From: a virus
DNA length: 21,151 nt
IMG/VR virus record: IMGVR_UViG_3300037193_002640
Span: 1 to 21,151 of that record
Strand: one strand, 5' to 3'
The notes under the pieces are model-generated. The model saw only the letters and a program-made list of their open reading frames with translations, did not search any database and was not told where the DNA came from. How positions within the stretch are numbered: position 1 is the first letter of the stretch; every line of letters begins with the position of its first letter. Shown piece after piece: positions 13,180 through 20,001 of this stretch. The position numbers and the translations under genes were made by a program.

Positions 13180-14909
13180 AACCCCTTGTCGTGGTCGAAC
13201 TGGGAAATTTTCGGCCCTCCCATTCGACCGAAACCCACCTGGCTCGCAGTCTCGAATCCCTGGGGCACACGGTCGTACGGCTGCAGGAGGACGAACCCGA
13301 AGCGTGGGACGCGGTCGCGGTGCTCGCCCACACACCCGACTTCCTCCTGTGGACACGTACCTGGCACCTTCCCCAGTTCGACCAGTTGGGGTTGCTCGCT
13401 CGATGCCGGGAGGCGTGCATTCCGACCGTCGCTTTTCACCTCGATCGATGGATTGGCCTGGACCGCGAGCACCAGATACATGACGAGGCCATGTTCCGAT
13501 GCGAACTCGTGGTAACGGCGGACGGCGGGCACGACGCAGAGTGGGCCGAGGCGGGCGTCAACCACCTCTGGATGCCACCGGGCGTCGTGGAGGACGAGTG
13601 CGGCCCGGGAACGCCCAGGAGCGCCTGGAGGGCCGATGTGGCCTTCCTGGGGAGCGCCACGCGCTACCACGCCGAGTGGCTGCCCTACCGCCAGGAACTG
13701 CTGTACAAGCTCCGCTCCCGCTACCGCCAGCGCTTCAAGGTCTTCCCCCGTCCGGGGCAGCGCCAGATCAGGGGAGCGGACCTGGCCGACCTGTTCGCCT
13801 CGGTCAAGGTGATGGTCGGGGACTCGTGCCTCGCCGGTGGTCAGACGCACTACACGAGCGACAGAGTGCCCGAGACGCTCGGTCGCGGTGGCTTCCTGAT
13901 CCACCCCGCGGTCGAAGGGATGCCGTACACCGACGGCGTGCACCTCGTCACCTACGAGCTGGGCAACTGGCCGCAGCTCTTCGAGCGCATCGACCACTAC
14001 CTCGCCCACGAGGACGAGCGCCGCCGCATCGCCGAGCAGGGTATGGAACTGGTGCGCACACGCGACACCTACCGCCACCGCATGGAGTCACTGATCGACC
14101 ACCTGCGGGAGACGGGGATGCTGCGTGAGCGCAGCCTCGCGGGCAGGGGAGGGCGCGTCACGGTCTTCGACCGCGGGGCCTCGGCGACCTTCGACCTGCG
14201 CGAGGGCAGCAGCGACGGGTTGATCGTGGACGAGGTGTGGCGGGAGAACGTCTACCGCCTGGACCCCGCGGACGTGACAGGCGGGGTGGTGGTGGACCTG
14301 GGGGCGAACGTGGGGGCGTTCAGCTTGTGGGCGCTCGCGCACGGTGCGGCGATGATCCACGCCTACGAGCCCGAGCCGGGGAACTACGACCAACTGCGCT
14401 TCAACCTCATCGATGCCAACCGTATGCACGGGTGGGACATCGCCAGGGAGGCGGTCCTGGGCGAATCCGGTGGCGCATGGATGATGCGAGGAGCGATCGG
14501 TCACGAGGGTGACGCACGGGTGTGCACAGGTGAGGTGGTGGACAAGGTGCATCTTCTTCTGGACGTGCGGGTGGCGTCGATCAACGCCGTGCTGGACAGG
14601 GCGAGGCACCAAGGCGAACCGGAGCCGGGAGGACAGCCCGAGGGCACGTGGCCCTACTCGCTCCGAGCAAGAGAAGTGGCGGTCCTCAAGCTCGACGTGG
14701 AGGGCAGCGAGTACGACATCATGGACGGTCTGGACCCCACACTGCTGCGCCACATCCGCCGCATCGTCATGGAGTTCCACGTCCCGCCACCCGGAACGAC
14801 CTTCGGCCTGGGGGCGATGGTCGCGAAGCTGGCCGAGCACGGCCACGTGGAAGTGCTGGGGAGGCCGAGCGTGGGGGGCTACATCTGGTGGCGGAGGTAT
14901 GAGACGTGA
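13176..14909 (+). CDS. glycosyltransferase-FkbM methyltransferase fusion
   Basis: The GTG at 13176 overlaps the previous stop; the product is 577 residues. Residues 1 to about 315 form a glycosyltransferase of the CgeB/DUF3880-like GT-B type. Markers are HTPDFLLWTRTWHLP, a hinge VAFLGSATRYH, and the nucleotide-sugar region VPETLGRGGFLIHP and LVTYELGNW, ending in the helical RIAEQGMELVRTRDTYRHRM. Residues about 330-577 are an FkbM-family methyltransferase: the SAM-binding D374LGANVG380 motif, then HAYEPEP, LNLIDAN-like FNLIDAN and LKLDVEGSEYDI (D507, E509). It probably transfers a sugar and O-methylates it. It leads a three-glycosyltransferase set. Target unknown; virion glycosylation is plausible. 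Confidence 0.85.
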   Translation: MKPLVVVELGNFRPSHSTETHLARSLESLGHTVVRLQEDEPEAWDAVAVLAHTPDFLLWTRTWHLPQFDQLGLLARCREACIPTVAFHLDRWIGLDREHQIHDEAMFRCELVVTADGGHDAEWAEAGVNHLWMPPGVVEDECGPGTPRSAWRADVAFLGSATRYHAEWLPYRQELLYKLRSRYRQRFKVFPRPGQRQIRGADLADLFASVKVMVGDSCLAGGQTHYTSDRVPETLGRGGFLIHPAVEGMPYTDGVHLVTYELGNWPQLFERIDHYLAHEDERRRIAEQGMELVRTRDTYRHRMESLIDHLRETGMLRERSLAGRGGRVTVFDRGASATFDLREGSSDGLIVDEVWRENVYRLDPADVTGGVVVDLGANVGAFSLWALAHGAAMIHAYEPEPGNYDQLRFNLIDANRMHGWDIAREAVLGESGGAWMMRGAIGHEGDARVCTGEVVDKVHLLLDVRVASINAVLDRARHQGEPEPGGQPEGTWPYSLRAREVAVLKLDVEGSEYDIMDGLDPTLLRHIRRIVMEFHVPPPGTTFGLGAMVAKLAEHGHVEVLGRPSVGGYIWWRRYET

Positions 14910-15013
14910 TCGTCGTGACCGACGACGGCTTCATCACCTGGCCGCTTCTCGTGGTCACGATCGTCCTGACGGTGATCGTGGTCGTTCTCGTGTGGCGCTG
15001 GATGGAGCCATGA
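14906..15013 (+). CDS. 35-aa single-span membrane peptide
   Basis: The GTG at 14906 overlaps the methyltransferase stop, and the TGA overlaps the next ATG. The peptide VIVVTDDGFITWPLLVV continues as one hydrophobic helix (TIVLTVIVVVLVW) with a short RWMEP tail. Overlap on both sides supports it as a real coupled gene. Function unknown; possibly a membrane anchor for neighbouring enzymes. Confidence 0.5.
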   Translation: MIVVTDDGFITWPLLVVTIVLTVIVVVLVWRWMEP

Positions 15014-15363
15014 ACCGGTGGACACGCTGGCTCAGGCGGCGGGCTCACGACCGTGCGCAGCACGATGCCCTAGTGCAGACACGGATGACGAGGCCGGTAG
15101 CGCCCGGTGGACCGTGGCCGGAGTGGGACTACTTCGTCGAAGTGTACGAGTGCCCCGACCCCCTGACCTGTGATCACGTCGGATTGGCAGGGCGTTTCTT
15201 CCGGATGACCCGGCCGCTTCCCCCCTGGGTGTGGTGGCTCGGTGGCTGGGTGGCGGCCAGCGTGTACCGGTACCACGGCTTCTGGTGGTCGCTCGCGTTC
15301 GCCTTCTTGACCGGCGGCGTTGCGCAACTCTGGCCTGACTCACCAGGGAACCGGGAACGATGA
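15010..15363 (+). CDS. hypothetical membrane-associated protein (117 aa)
   Basis: The ATG at 15010 overlaps the previous TGA. The N terminus is basic (MNRWTRWLRRRAHDRAQHDA). The middle has two Cys (YECPDPLTCDHVG). The C-terminal third is Trp-rich and hydrophobic (WVWWLGGWVAASVYRYHGFW, then SLAFAFLTGGVAQLW), consistent with one or two membrane segments. No family is recognised. Placed between glycosyltransferase genes, it may help position them at the membrane; this is speculative. Confidence 0.6.
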   Translation: MNRWTRWLRRRAHDRAQHDALVQTRMTRPVAPGGPWPEWDYFVEVYECPDPLTCDHVGLAGRFFRMTRPLPPWVWWLGGWVAASVYRYHGFWWSLAFAFLTGGVAQLWPDSPGNRER

Positions 15364-17420
15364 GACTCGGTCTTCTCGCCCGAGCCGAGGACAGAGGGCT
15401 CGGCGTGCTTTCGTGGGAGACTGCCCGTCACCTGCACCCCGACCGCACGCTCGTGGTCGACATGGGACCGCTGGCACGGGGCTTCCCCATGCACCTGGAC
15501 CGCTACCCCGGAGCGACGGTCGTGCCCTTCGTGGAGGGGTGCTTCCCCGAGCGCATCGTCCGGGAGTGGCTCGACGGCCTGGACGTGGTCTATTGCGTGG
15601 ACGCTGACACGCAGGTGTTTACCAATCGAGGGTGGTTGTCCTATGCCGAAGTACAGGAAGGCGATCTCACTCTAGGGATTGATGCCTTGACGCACCTTGC
15701 GACCTGGCAGCCCGTCGAGAGGGTCCATGTGTTTCCCGAACGACCCCGCCGAATGCTCTCGATCGAGTCTCGGGATCACTCGTCGCTGACGACCGAGAAC
15801 CATCGATGGTACGTCGAACACCAGATGAACGGTCCGAAGCCTCATCACCGACGAGTCGAAAACCGAGTACGTCTGTCGAAAGAGCTGACTAGGCATGATC
15901 GGATTCGTCGAGCGGCCCCGTGTGTGAACTTGCCGAGCGACCCGAAATACACGGACGCCCTCGTCGAACTTGTCGCATGGTTCTACACGGAGGGTCATCT
16001 GAGCAGCGGAGGAATCGGACTCACGCAATCCGAACGGGTCAATCCGGATCATTGCGACCGCATCCGCTTGGCCCTCACGGCGTTGTTCGGGCCTGCCTCT
16101 GAGTCGCTGCGTCATGGTCGTAGCACTGAGCTGACTCCCAAATGGCGGGAGTACGAGCATCGAAGCGCCTCCGGGTGTGTTCGGTGGCGGCTCAACCGGG
16201 CGGCGAGCGAGCCTCTGTTTGATGTTGCTCCGGAGAAGGTCGTCTCCGGCGCGTTCATCCGATCCTTGACCCGTTCCCAATTGCAACTGTTCGTCGATGT
16301 CTCGATGGCCGCCGACAACGCCGGGCGCTCGTGCTTCGGACAGAAGGACCCCCGACGGGTCGAAGCGTTCGAGTTGGCTTGCATCCTGCTTGGAATCGCC
16401 ACCTCCCGCTATCAGACCAAGGGCGGGATACACATCGTGTCGATGCACAAGACGACGCGCGTGTGGCTCGGGGAAGCTCGGCGGGAATGGGTCGAGCATG
16501 ATGGCATCGTTTGGTGTCCTGTAACCGCTTCTGGCTCCTGGCTGGCTCGACGTCACGGCACGCTCTACTTCACCGGGAACACGGCCGAGACGCCGTACGA
16601 CTTCCGCCTCCTCACCTGGGCACAAGAGGGGGGGACAGCCACGGTGCTGCACACGATGCCCGAGTTCTTCCACTGGACGCGCTCGCCCGACCTCCCCCGG
16701 CCCACCGTGTGGTGGAACCCGACCACCTGGCGCTCGCACCTGCTGCCCGACGAGGTGCAGACGGTGCCCGTACCCGTCGCTATGGACCGCTTTGACGACC
16801 TTGCGCGAGACCGAAACGCCGACGAGAAGGACGCCATACCGACCTTCCTCCACGTGGCAGGCCACCGTGCCATGGCGGACCGCAACGGCACCCGTTCGTT
16901 CCTCATGGCGCTCAGGCACCTCACAGCGCCCATGAGGGTCCTCGTGCTGGGCCAGGACCGCCGTATGCCGTCCAGGGGCTCCACGAGCCGTGTGGTGACC
17001 GTGGAGAGTCACCTGGGCGGCGTGGAGGACTACTGGCGGCTGTACGAGGGCGCCGACGTGCTGGTGATGCCGCGCCGTTACGGCGGGCTGTCGTTGCCCT
17101 GCATCGAGGCGATGGGCGCGGGCCTCGCGGTGGTGATGACCGACACCGAGCCCCAGGCGAGCACCTGGCCGGTGATCCGTGTGGCGACAACGGACGGCGG
17201 AGTGATCGAGACGGGCGGGGGGACGGTGTCTCTGGTGCAGGCCGATCCCCGCGAGTTGGCTCGTTTCATGGACGCGCTGGCGACGACGCCCGCCCTGCTG
17301 GACATCTGGCGAGACAGGGCGCGTGAGTGGGCGCTCGCCAACTCGTGGGACCGGCTGCGTCCTCTGTACGAGATGAAGCTGGCCGAGGCGTGCGTGCTGG
17401 CGGAGGAGCAGCGGCGGTGA
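15360..17420 (+). CDS. GT4-like glycosyltransferase interrupted by an intein
   Basis: The ATG at 15360 overlaps the previous TGA. The 686-residue precursor carries an intein at residues 79-407; splicing would give a 357-residue enzyme. The N-extein has VVDMGPLARGFPMHLDRYPG and LDGLDVVY. The C-extein resumes TAETPYDFRLLTW, TVLHTMPEFFHW and VWWNPTTW, and carries the GT4-type signature RRYGGLSLPCIEAMGAGLAVVMTD (in parts RRYGGLSLPC, IEAMGAGLAV) for nucleotide-sugar binding. The extein junction VVY/TAET lies in a motif that appears conserved in phage homologs, as expected for an intein site. The product probably modifies a phage or host surface component together with the other two glycosyltransferases. 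Confidence 0.85.
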   Translation: MRLGLLARAEDRGLGVLSWETARHLHPDRTLVVDMGPLARGFPMHLDRYPGATVVPFVEGCFPERIVREWLDGLDVVYCVDADTQVFTNRGWLSYAEVQEGDLTLGIDALTHLATWQPVERVHVFPERPRRMLSIESRDHSSLTTENHRWYVEHQMNGPKPHHRRVENRVRLSKELTRHDRIRRAAPCVNLPSDPKYTDALVELVAWFYTEGHLSSGGIGLTQSERVNPDHCDRIRLALTALFGPASESLRHGRSTELTPKWREYEHRSASGCVRWRLNRAASEPLFDVAPEKVVSGAFIRSLTRSQLQLFVDVSMAADNAGRSCFGQKDPRRVEAFELACILLGIATSRYQTKGGIHIVSMHKTTRVWLGEARREWVEHDGIVWCPVTASGSWLARRHGTLYFTGNTAETPYDFRLLTWAQEGGTATVLHTMPEFFHWTRSPDLPRPTVWWNPTTWRSHLLPDEVQTVPVPVAMDRFDDLARDRNADEKDAIPTFLHVAGHRAMADRNGTRSFLMALRHLTAPMRVLVLGQDRRMPSRGSTSRVVTVESHLGGVEDYWRLYEGADVLVMPRRYGGLSLPCIEAMGAGLAVVMTDTEPQASTWPVIRVATTDGGVIETGGGTVSLVQADPRELARFMDALATTPALLDIWRDRAREWALANSWDRLRPLYEMKLAEACVLAEEQRR
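15594..16580 (+). other. intein with LAGLIDADG-type endonuclease domain (329 aa)
   Basis: The element starts at Cys79 (CVDADTQVFTNRGWLSYAEV, block A) and ends FTGN407 before Thr408. Block B is T145-E-N-H148. Block F is VWCPVTASGSWLARRHG, followed by TLYFTGN. A first LAGLIDADG-like helix is LVELVAWFYTEGHL (201-214, acidic E211). A second is LFVDVSMAADNAG (310-322, D319), so a homing endonuclease is likely and may be active. The penultimate residue is Gly instead of the common His. The DNA is visibly less GC-rich with more A/T third positions than the flanking extein sequence, which indicates recent horizontal acquisition. Confidence 0.92.
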
Positions 17421-17749
17421 CGACACCGTGCGTCTCCTGCCCGTGGCGGCGGTCGAGCCCCGTGGGTGGCGCGGGTATCCCCGGCTTCGACATCGACAAG
17501 ATGAGGACCCTGCGCTGCACGGTCGGCGAGGGGGACGCGTTCCGGCCCGTCATGGCCTGCCACTACTCGCCGGAAGGTGGCGAGTCCCCGTGCGTCGGAT
17601 ACCTGGCGGTTCACGGCTACAGCAATCTCAGTGTCCGGATGATGGCGATGCGGGGCGAGGTTGATCTTCCTGCCGTAGTCGATGCCTGTGAGTTGTTGGA
17701 CCTGTGGCCGTCGTTCGACGAGATGCTGGACGCCTACGAGTCGGCGTGA
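17417..17749 (+). CDS. DUF6283-like Cys-rich protein
   Basis: The GTG at 17417 overlaps the glycosyltransferase stop (GTGA). The 110-residue product matches a small actinobacterial and phage family by its order of motifs. These are PCVSCPWR (C5, C8), IPGFDIDKMRTLRCTVGEGD, RPVMACHYSPEGGESPCVGY and HGYSNLSVRM. The paired Cys and His positions suggest a zinc site. Function is unknown in the family. Its stop overlaps the GTG of the next glycosyltransferase gene. Confidence 0.75.
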   Translation: MTTPCVSCPWRRSSPVGGAGIPGFDIDKMRTLRCTVGEGDAFRPVMACHYSPEGGESPCVGYLAVHGYSNLSVRMMAMRGEVDLPAVVDACELLDLWPSFDEMLDAYESA

Positions 17750-19074
17750 TCCACCTCTTCGCGAGCCGAGCGCATTACGAGTCGCACTTGGCCCCCATCT
17801 GGCGTGCCCTCCCCCCCGAGCACCGCGGCCTCTCCTGGGGCACCAAGGCGTCGGACCCGTGGAACACGCCCCACACCAAGCGCGACCTCCCCGGACCGCA
17901 CGAGCTGGTGATGGTGGCCTCGTGGGCCGACTACCGACGTGTCGCGCCTCGCCCGGTCGTGCTGGTTGAGCATGGGGCCGGCCAGTCGTACTCGGGGACG
18001 CCCGAGACGGCCGACGACCCGAGCTACAGCGGAGGACGCGACCGCGACCGGGTGGTGCTGTTCGTCGTGCCGAACGAGACGGCGGCGGCGCGCTGCCGGG
18101 CGAGGCAGCCGGACGTTCCGGTCGCGGTGGTCGGTTCGCCGTTACTCGACCCGTACCACGCTAGGGTGCCCTTGCCATCAGAGCCCAACCGTGGTAGGGT
18201 GATAGAGCCGGGAGGGCGGGGCGGTCTCATCGTCTCCACCCCATCGGGTTCGCAGTCCTTCGCCGTGGACCTGCGACCCAAGGGGAGAACCGCCCTCCCG
18301 GCACAGAGCGGGGTGGAGCAGTTGGCAGCTCGCCAGCCTCATAAGCTGGAGGTCGCCGGTTCGAGTCCGGCCCCCGCTTCGGGGTGTCACGAGCCTATGG
18401 ACGCACTGGCTACGGGCACCGGTGGGGGAGGTGGTGACGACGGTTGCCACAGCCCTCACGAAATATCCGGCGCCCCCCGGAAACGAAGGCCACCATCGGA
18501 CCATCCGGTGGTGGCCTTCACCTTCCACCACGACTCCCCCCTCTGCCCCGAGACGCGCAGCGCGTGGCGCCACTACGACGCGGCGCTCCCCGCCGTCTTC
18601 AACACCCTGTTAGCCCGAGGACTGAATCCGTTGGGCCACGGGCACCCTCGCATGTGGCGCACACTGCACCGGCGGTGGAACGAGTTGGGCGTGGAGTCGA
18701 CGCCGGACCTGGGGGACGTGTTCGACCGAGCGTCGGTGCTCGTGGCCGACAACACCTCTGCGATGTGGGAGGCCGCCAGCCTCGACATCCCGCTCGTGAT
18801 CCTCGACGCGCCGTGGTACAGACTCCACGTGGACCACCGCCTCCGATTCTGGGAGTTCGCCGACGCGGGTGTCCGCATCGGGGACCCCGCCGACTTGGTG
18901 GGTGCGGTCGAGCTTGCCCTCACGGACCCGCCGGAGGTCGCTCAGAGGCGGCGTGAGGCCGCCGAGGCCGTGTTCGCGTACCGAGACGGGAAAGCGGCTC
19001 AAAGGGCCGCAGAGGCGATCCTGTGCGTTCTGCGAGAAAGGAGCGAGGCATGGGCCAGCTCCCCGAGGGGATGA
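17746..19074 (+). CDS. glycosyltransferase with an embedded tRNA cassette
   Basis: The GTG at 17746 overlaps the previous TGA; the open frame runs 442 residues. Residues 1-140 (HLFASRAHYESHLAPIW, VVLVEHGAGQSYSG, VAVVGSPLLDPYHAR) and 253-442 look like one phage glycosyltransferase resembling the CDP-glycerol glycerophosphotransferase type. The second part includes HPVVAFTFHHDSPLCPETRS, GHGHPRMWRTL, VLVADNTSAMWEAASLDIPL and APWYRLHVDHRLRFWEFA. Residues about 141-252 are not protein-like: their DNA holds a promoter, a structured RNA, a tRNA and a hairpin. The frame stays open throughout, so a full product with a 110-residue insert is possible. Otherwise the two halves are made separately or the gene is inactive. 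Confidence 0.7.
   Translation: MIHLFASRAHYESHLAPIWRALPPEHRGLSWGTKASDPWNTPHTKRDLPGPHELVMVASWADYRRVAPRPVVLVEHGAGQSYSGTPETADDPSYSGGRDRDRVVLFVVPNETAAARCRARQPDVPVAVVGSPLLDPYHARVPLPSEPNRGRVIEPGGRGGLIVSTPSGSQSFAVDLRPKGRTALPAQSGVEQLAARQPHKLEVAGSSPAPASGCHEPMDALATGTGGGGGDDGCHSPHEISGAPRKRRPPSDHPVVAFTFHHDSPLCPETRSAWRHYDAALPAVFNTLLARGLNPLGHGHPRMWRTLHRRWNELGVESTPDLGDVFDRASVLVADNTSAMWEAASLDIPLVILDAPWYRLHVDHRLRFWEFADAGVRIGDPADLVGAVELALTDPPEVAQRRREAAEAVFAYRDGKAAQRAAEAILCVLRERSEAWASSPRG
18172..18200 (+). promoter_or_regulatory. promoter of the tRNA cassette
   Basis: TTGCCA (18172-18177), a 17-base spacer and TAGGGT (18195-18200). The predicted start at about 18207 is the first base of the structured RNA. The same -35 and spacing recur at 20731, and the same -10 at 11314. 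Confidence 0.7.
18207..18302 (+). ncRNA. 96-nt highly structured RNA of unknown class
   Basis: GCCGGGAGGGCGG (18207-18219) is perfectly complementary to CCGCCCTCCCGGC (18290-18302), closing a 96-nt element. Inside, GGGT-T-CGCA-GTCC (about 18245-18257) can pair with GGAC-C-TGCG-ACCC (about 18266-18279), a 12-bp hairpin with two single bulges. TCTCC(A)CC before it can pair with GGGGAGA. The 5' end coincides with the predicted transcription start, and only four bases separate its 3' end from the tRNA. It does not fold as a canonical tRNA. It might be a processing leader, a sensor or a ligand of Ro60; all are inference. Confidence 0.55.
18307..18379 (+). tRNA. tRNA with anticodon CAT (elongator Met or Ile2)
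   Basis: A full cloverleaf is visible. The acceptor AGCGGGG (18307-18313) pairs with CCCCGCT (18372-18378), followed by T8 and G9. The D stem is GAGC/GCTC with a GTTGG-containing loop. The anticodon stem CCAGC/GCTGG has loop CTCATAA with CAT at 18340-18342. The variable loop is AGGTC. The T stem GCCGG/CCGGC has loop TTCGAGT. All four stems are fully paired. The A1-U72 pair and the anticodon stem without three G-C pairs argue against an initiator tRNA. CCA is not encoded and the discriminator base is T, unusual for tRNA-Met. It lies inside the glycosyltransferase reading frame. Confidence 0.93.
18485..18519 (+). terminator. terminator-like hairpin closing the tRNA cassette
   Basis: GAAGGCCACCATCGG (18485-18499) pairs with CCGGTGGTGGCCTTC (18505-18519): 15 bp with one G-U and a 5-base loop. 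There is no T-tract. It marks the downstream edge of the segment foreign to the glycosyltransferase. Confidence 0.6.
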
Positions 19075-19219
19075 AGGTGCTCAGTGCACCCATTGATGCT
19101 GACCCGCACAAGCAGGCGCGCATACGCGCATACGCGCCATCGAGGAAGGCATCACGGTGCAGGAACTCGTGATCCGAGCCACGAGGGCATACCTCGCCGA
19201 GCATCCGGCGCCGGGGTAG
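19050..19219 (+). pseudogene. ribbon-helix-helix-like gene broken by an 8-bp tandem duplication
   Basis: The ATG at 19050 follows GAAAGGAGCGAGG, a strong ribosome binding site. The frame begins MGQLPEGMKVLSAPIDADPH and then shifts out of phase at a tandem duplication (19118-19133), stopping at TGA 19170-19172 after 40 residues. Removing one 8-bp unit restores a 54-residue protein continuing KQARIRAIEEGITVQELVIR and ending AYLAEHPAPG at TAG 19217-19219. This has the strand-helix-turn-helix pattern of ribbon-helix-helix DNA-binding proteins. The intact ribosome binding site and in-frame ending suggest recent inactivation or a phase-variable switch. Confidence 0.7.
19118..19133 (+). repeat. 8-bp tandem duplication causing a frameshift
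   Basis: GCGCATAC occurs at 19118-19125 and 19126-19133, followed by a partial third copy (GCGC). Eight is not a multiple of three, so one unit more or less switches the reading frame of the gene at 19050. Confidence 0.9.
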
Positions 19220-19222
19220 CAT
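19217..19222 (+). promoter_or_regulatory. -10 hexamer TAGCAT for a leaderless gene
   Basis: TAGCAT ends 7 bases before the GTG at 19230. Its TAG is the original stop of the ribbon-helix-helix gene upstream. No -35 seen. Confidence 0.4.
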
Positions 19223-19229
19223 CCTCGAC

Positions 19230-19490
19230 GTGCCTGACCCATTCGCAGCGAAGGGCCCTCCCCGCAGGAGCCGCACTTCCGGTTCCGCCCCACCGTCCGA
19301 CGCGGTGGCAGAACCGGAAGTCGGACCGGTGCCGGACGGCTCGGTCGCCGTGGTGCTCGACTGGGTCGGTTCCGATCCCGACCGTGCCCGAGCGGCCCTC
19401 CATCGCGAGAACGCCAAGCCCGATACGCACCGCCGCACCAGCCTGATCCGACCCCTCGAATCCCTGGTGGGCGATGGCCCTCCCGCCTGA
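19230..19490 (+). CDS. small hypothetical phage protein (86 aa)
   Basis: The GTG at 19230 is 7 bases after TAGCAT and lacks a ribosome binding site, suggesting leaderless translation. The N-terminal half (residues 1-40) is Pro/Ser/Arg-rich and likely disordered. The C-terminal half VAVVLDWVGSDPDRARAALH followed by basic and leucine-rich sequence resembles short proteins commonly encoded near neck genes of actinobacteriophages, where a similar VLDWVG-DPERARAAL segment occurs. Function unknown. Its end overlaps the next gene. Confidence 0.6.
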   Translation: MPDPFAAKGPPRRSRTSGSAPPSDAVAEPEVGPVPDGSVAVVLDWVGSDPDRARAALHRENAKPDTHRRTSLIRPLESLVGDGPPA

Positions 19491-19959
19491 ACGGGCCTAC
19501 CAACTGGCCGCAGCAGCGTTGCAGGCGGTGGTCCAGCACTACGCGGACGAGAGCGAAGACCTGCCCGCCCGGCAGTTCGCCTCGGACGGCGAGGTCGCGT
19601 GGGACTGTGAGTTCGTCGCCGTCAGGGTGGTCCGCATCTACGCGGGCACCCCCGACGCCGAGATCGTCGGCAGCCTCAACTGCCCCCTCACCCTCACCGC
19701 GGTCCTCGGGCTGAGCGTCGCCCGTTGCGTGCCGACCATGGGGGAGCAGGGGACACCCCCGAGCGCATCCGAGATCGACGCGAGCGCCCAGGTGGTGCTC
19801 AAGGACCCCCTGCTGCTCTACGCGGCTCTCAGGGAGGCGCAGAAAGCGGGGGACCTGGCCGGGTGCAGCGGGCTGGCCTACGAGCAGTGGGTGGCGATCG
19901 GGCCGTCGGGGGGGATGTCGGGGGGGGAGTTGACGGTGAGGGTGCTGCTCACGAGTTGA
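19474..19959 (+). CDS. probable neck / tail-completion protein (161 aa)
   Basis: The ATG at 19474 overlaps the previous gene by 17 bases, with GGTGGG upstream. The product begins MALPPERAYQLAAAALQAVV and has the segments FASDGEVAWDCEFVAVRVVR, IYAGTPDAEI, NCPLTLTAVLGLSVARCVP, SEIDASAQVVLKDPLLLYAA and EQWVAIGPSGGMSGGELTVR. This arrangement recurs in actinobacteriophage structural modules between head-tail adaptor and tail-completion genes. A neck or tail-terminator role is inferred from context. Three Cys residues are present. Confidence 0.6.
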   Translation: MALPPERAYQLAAAALQAVVQHYADESEDLPARQFASDGEVAWDCEFVAVRVVRIYAGTPDAEIVGSLNCPLTLTAVLGLSVARCVPTMGEQGTPPSASEIDASAQVVLKDPLLLYAALREAQKAGDLAGCSGLAYEQWVAIGPSGGMSGGELTVRVLLTS

Positions 19960-19988
19960 GCCCGGCCAGTGCGTGGACCTGCGTGGAG

Positions 19989-19994
19989 TAGGAT
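19989..19994 (+). promoter_or_regulatory. -10 hexamer TAGGAT
   Basis: TAGGAT ends 7 bases before the GTG at 20002, favouring that codon over the ATG at 19993 as the start of the next gene. No -35 at correct spacing. Confidence 0.4.
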
Positions 19995-20001
19995 GGCGTG
20001 T

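Noticed and set aside
15672-17426. A 584-codon minus-strand frame over the intein-containing gene
   Set aside because: No family motif; the + strand has all intein blocks and glycosyltransferase signatures.
18207-18302. Second tRNA upstream of the CAT tRNA
   Set aside because: A GGGTTCGCAGTCC segment resembles a T-loop, but no T-stem, D arm or anticodon arm can be formed in register; the 13-bp closing stem is incompatible with a canonical tRNA.
18307-18379. Initiator tRNA (fMet)
   Set aside because: Positions 1 and 72 are paired A-U and the anticodon stem lacks the three consecutive G-C pairs of initiators.
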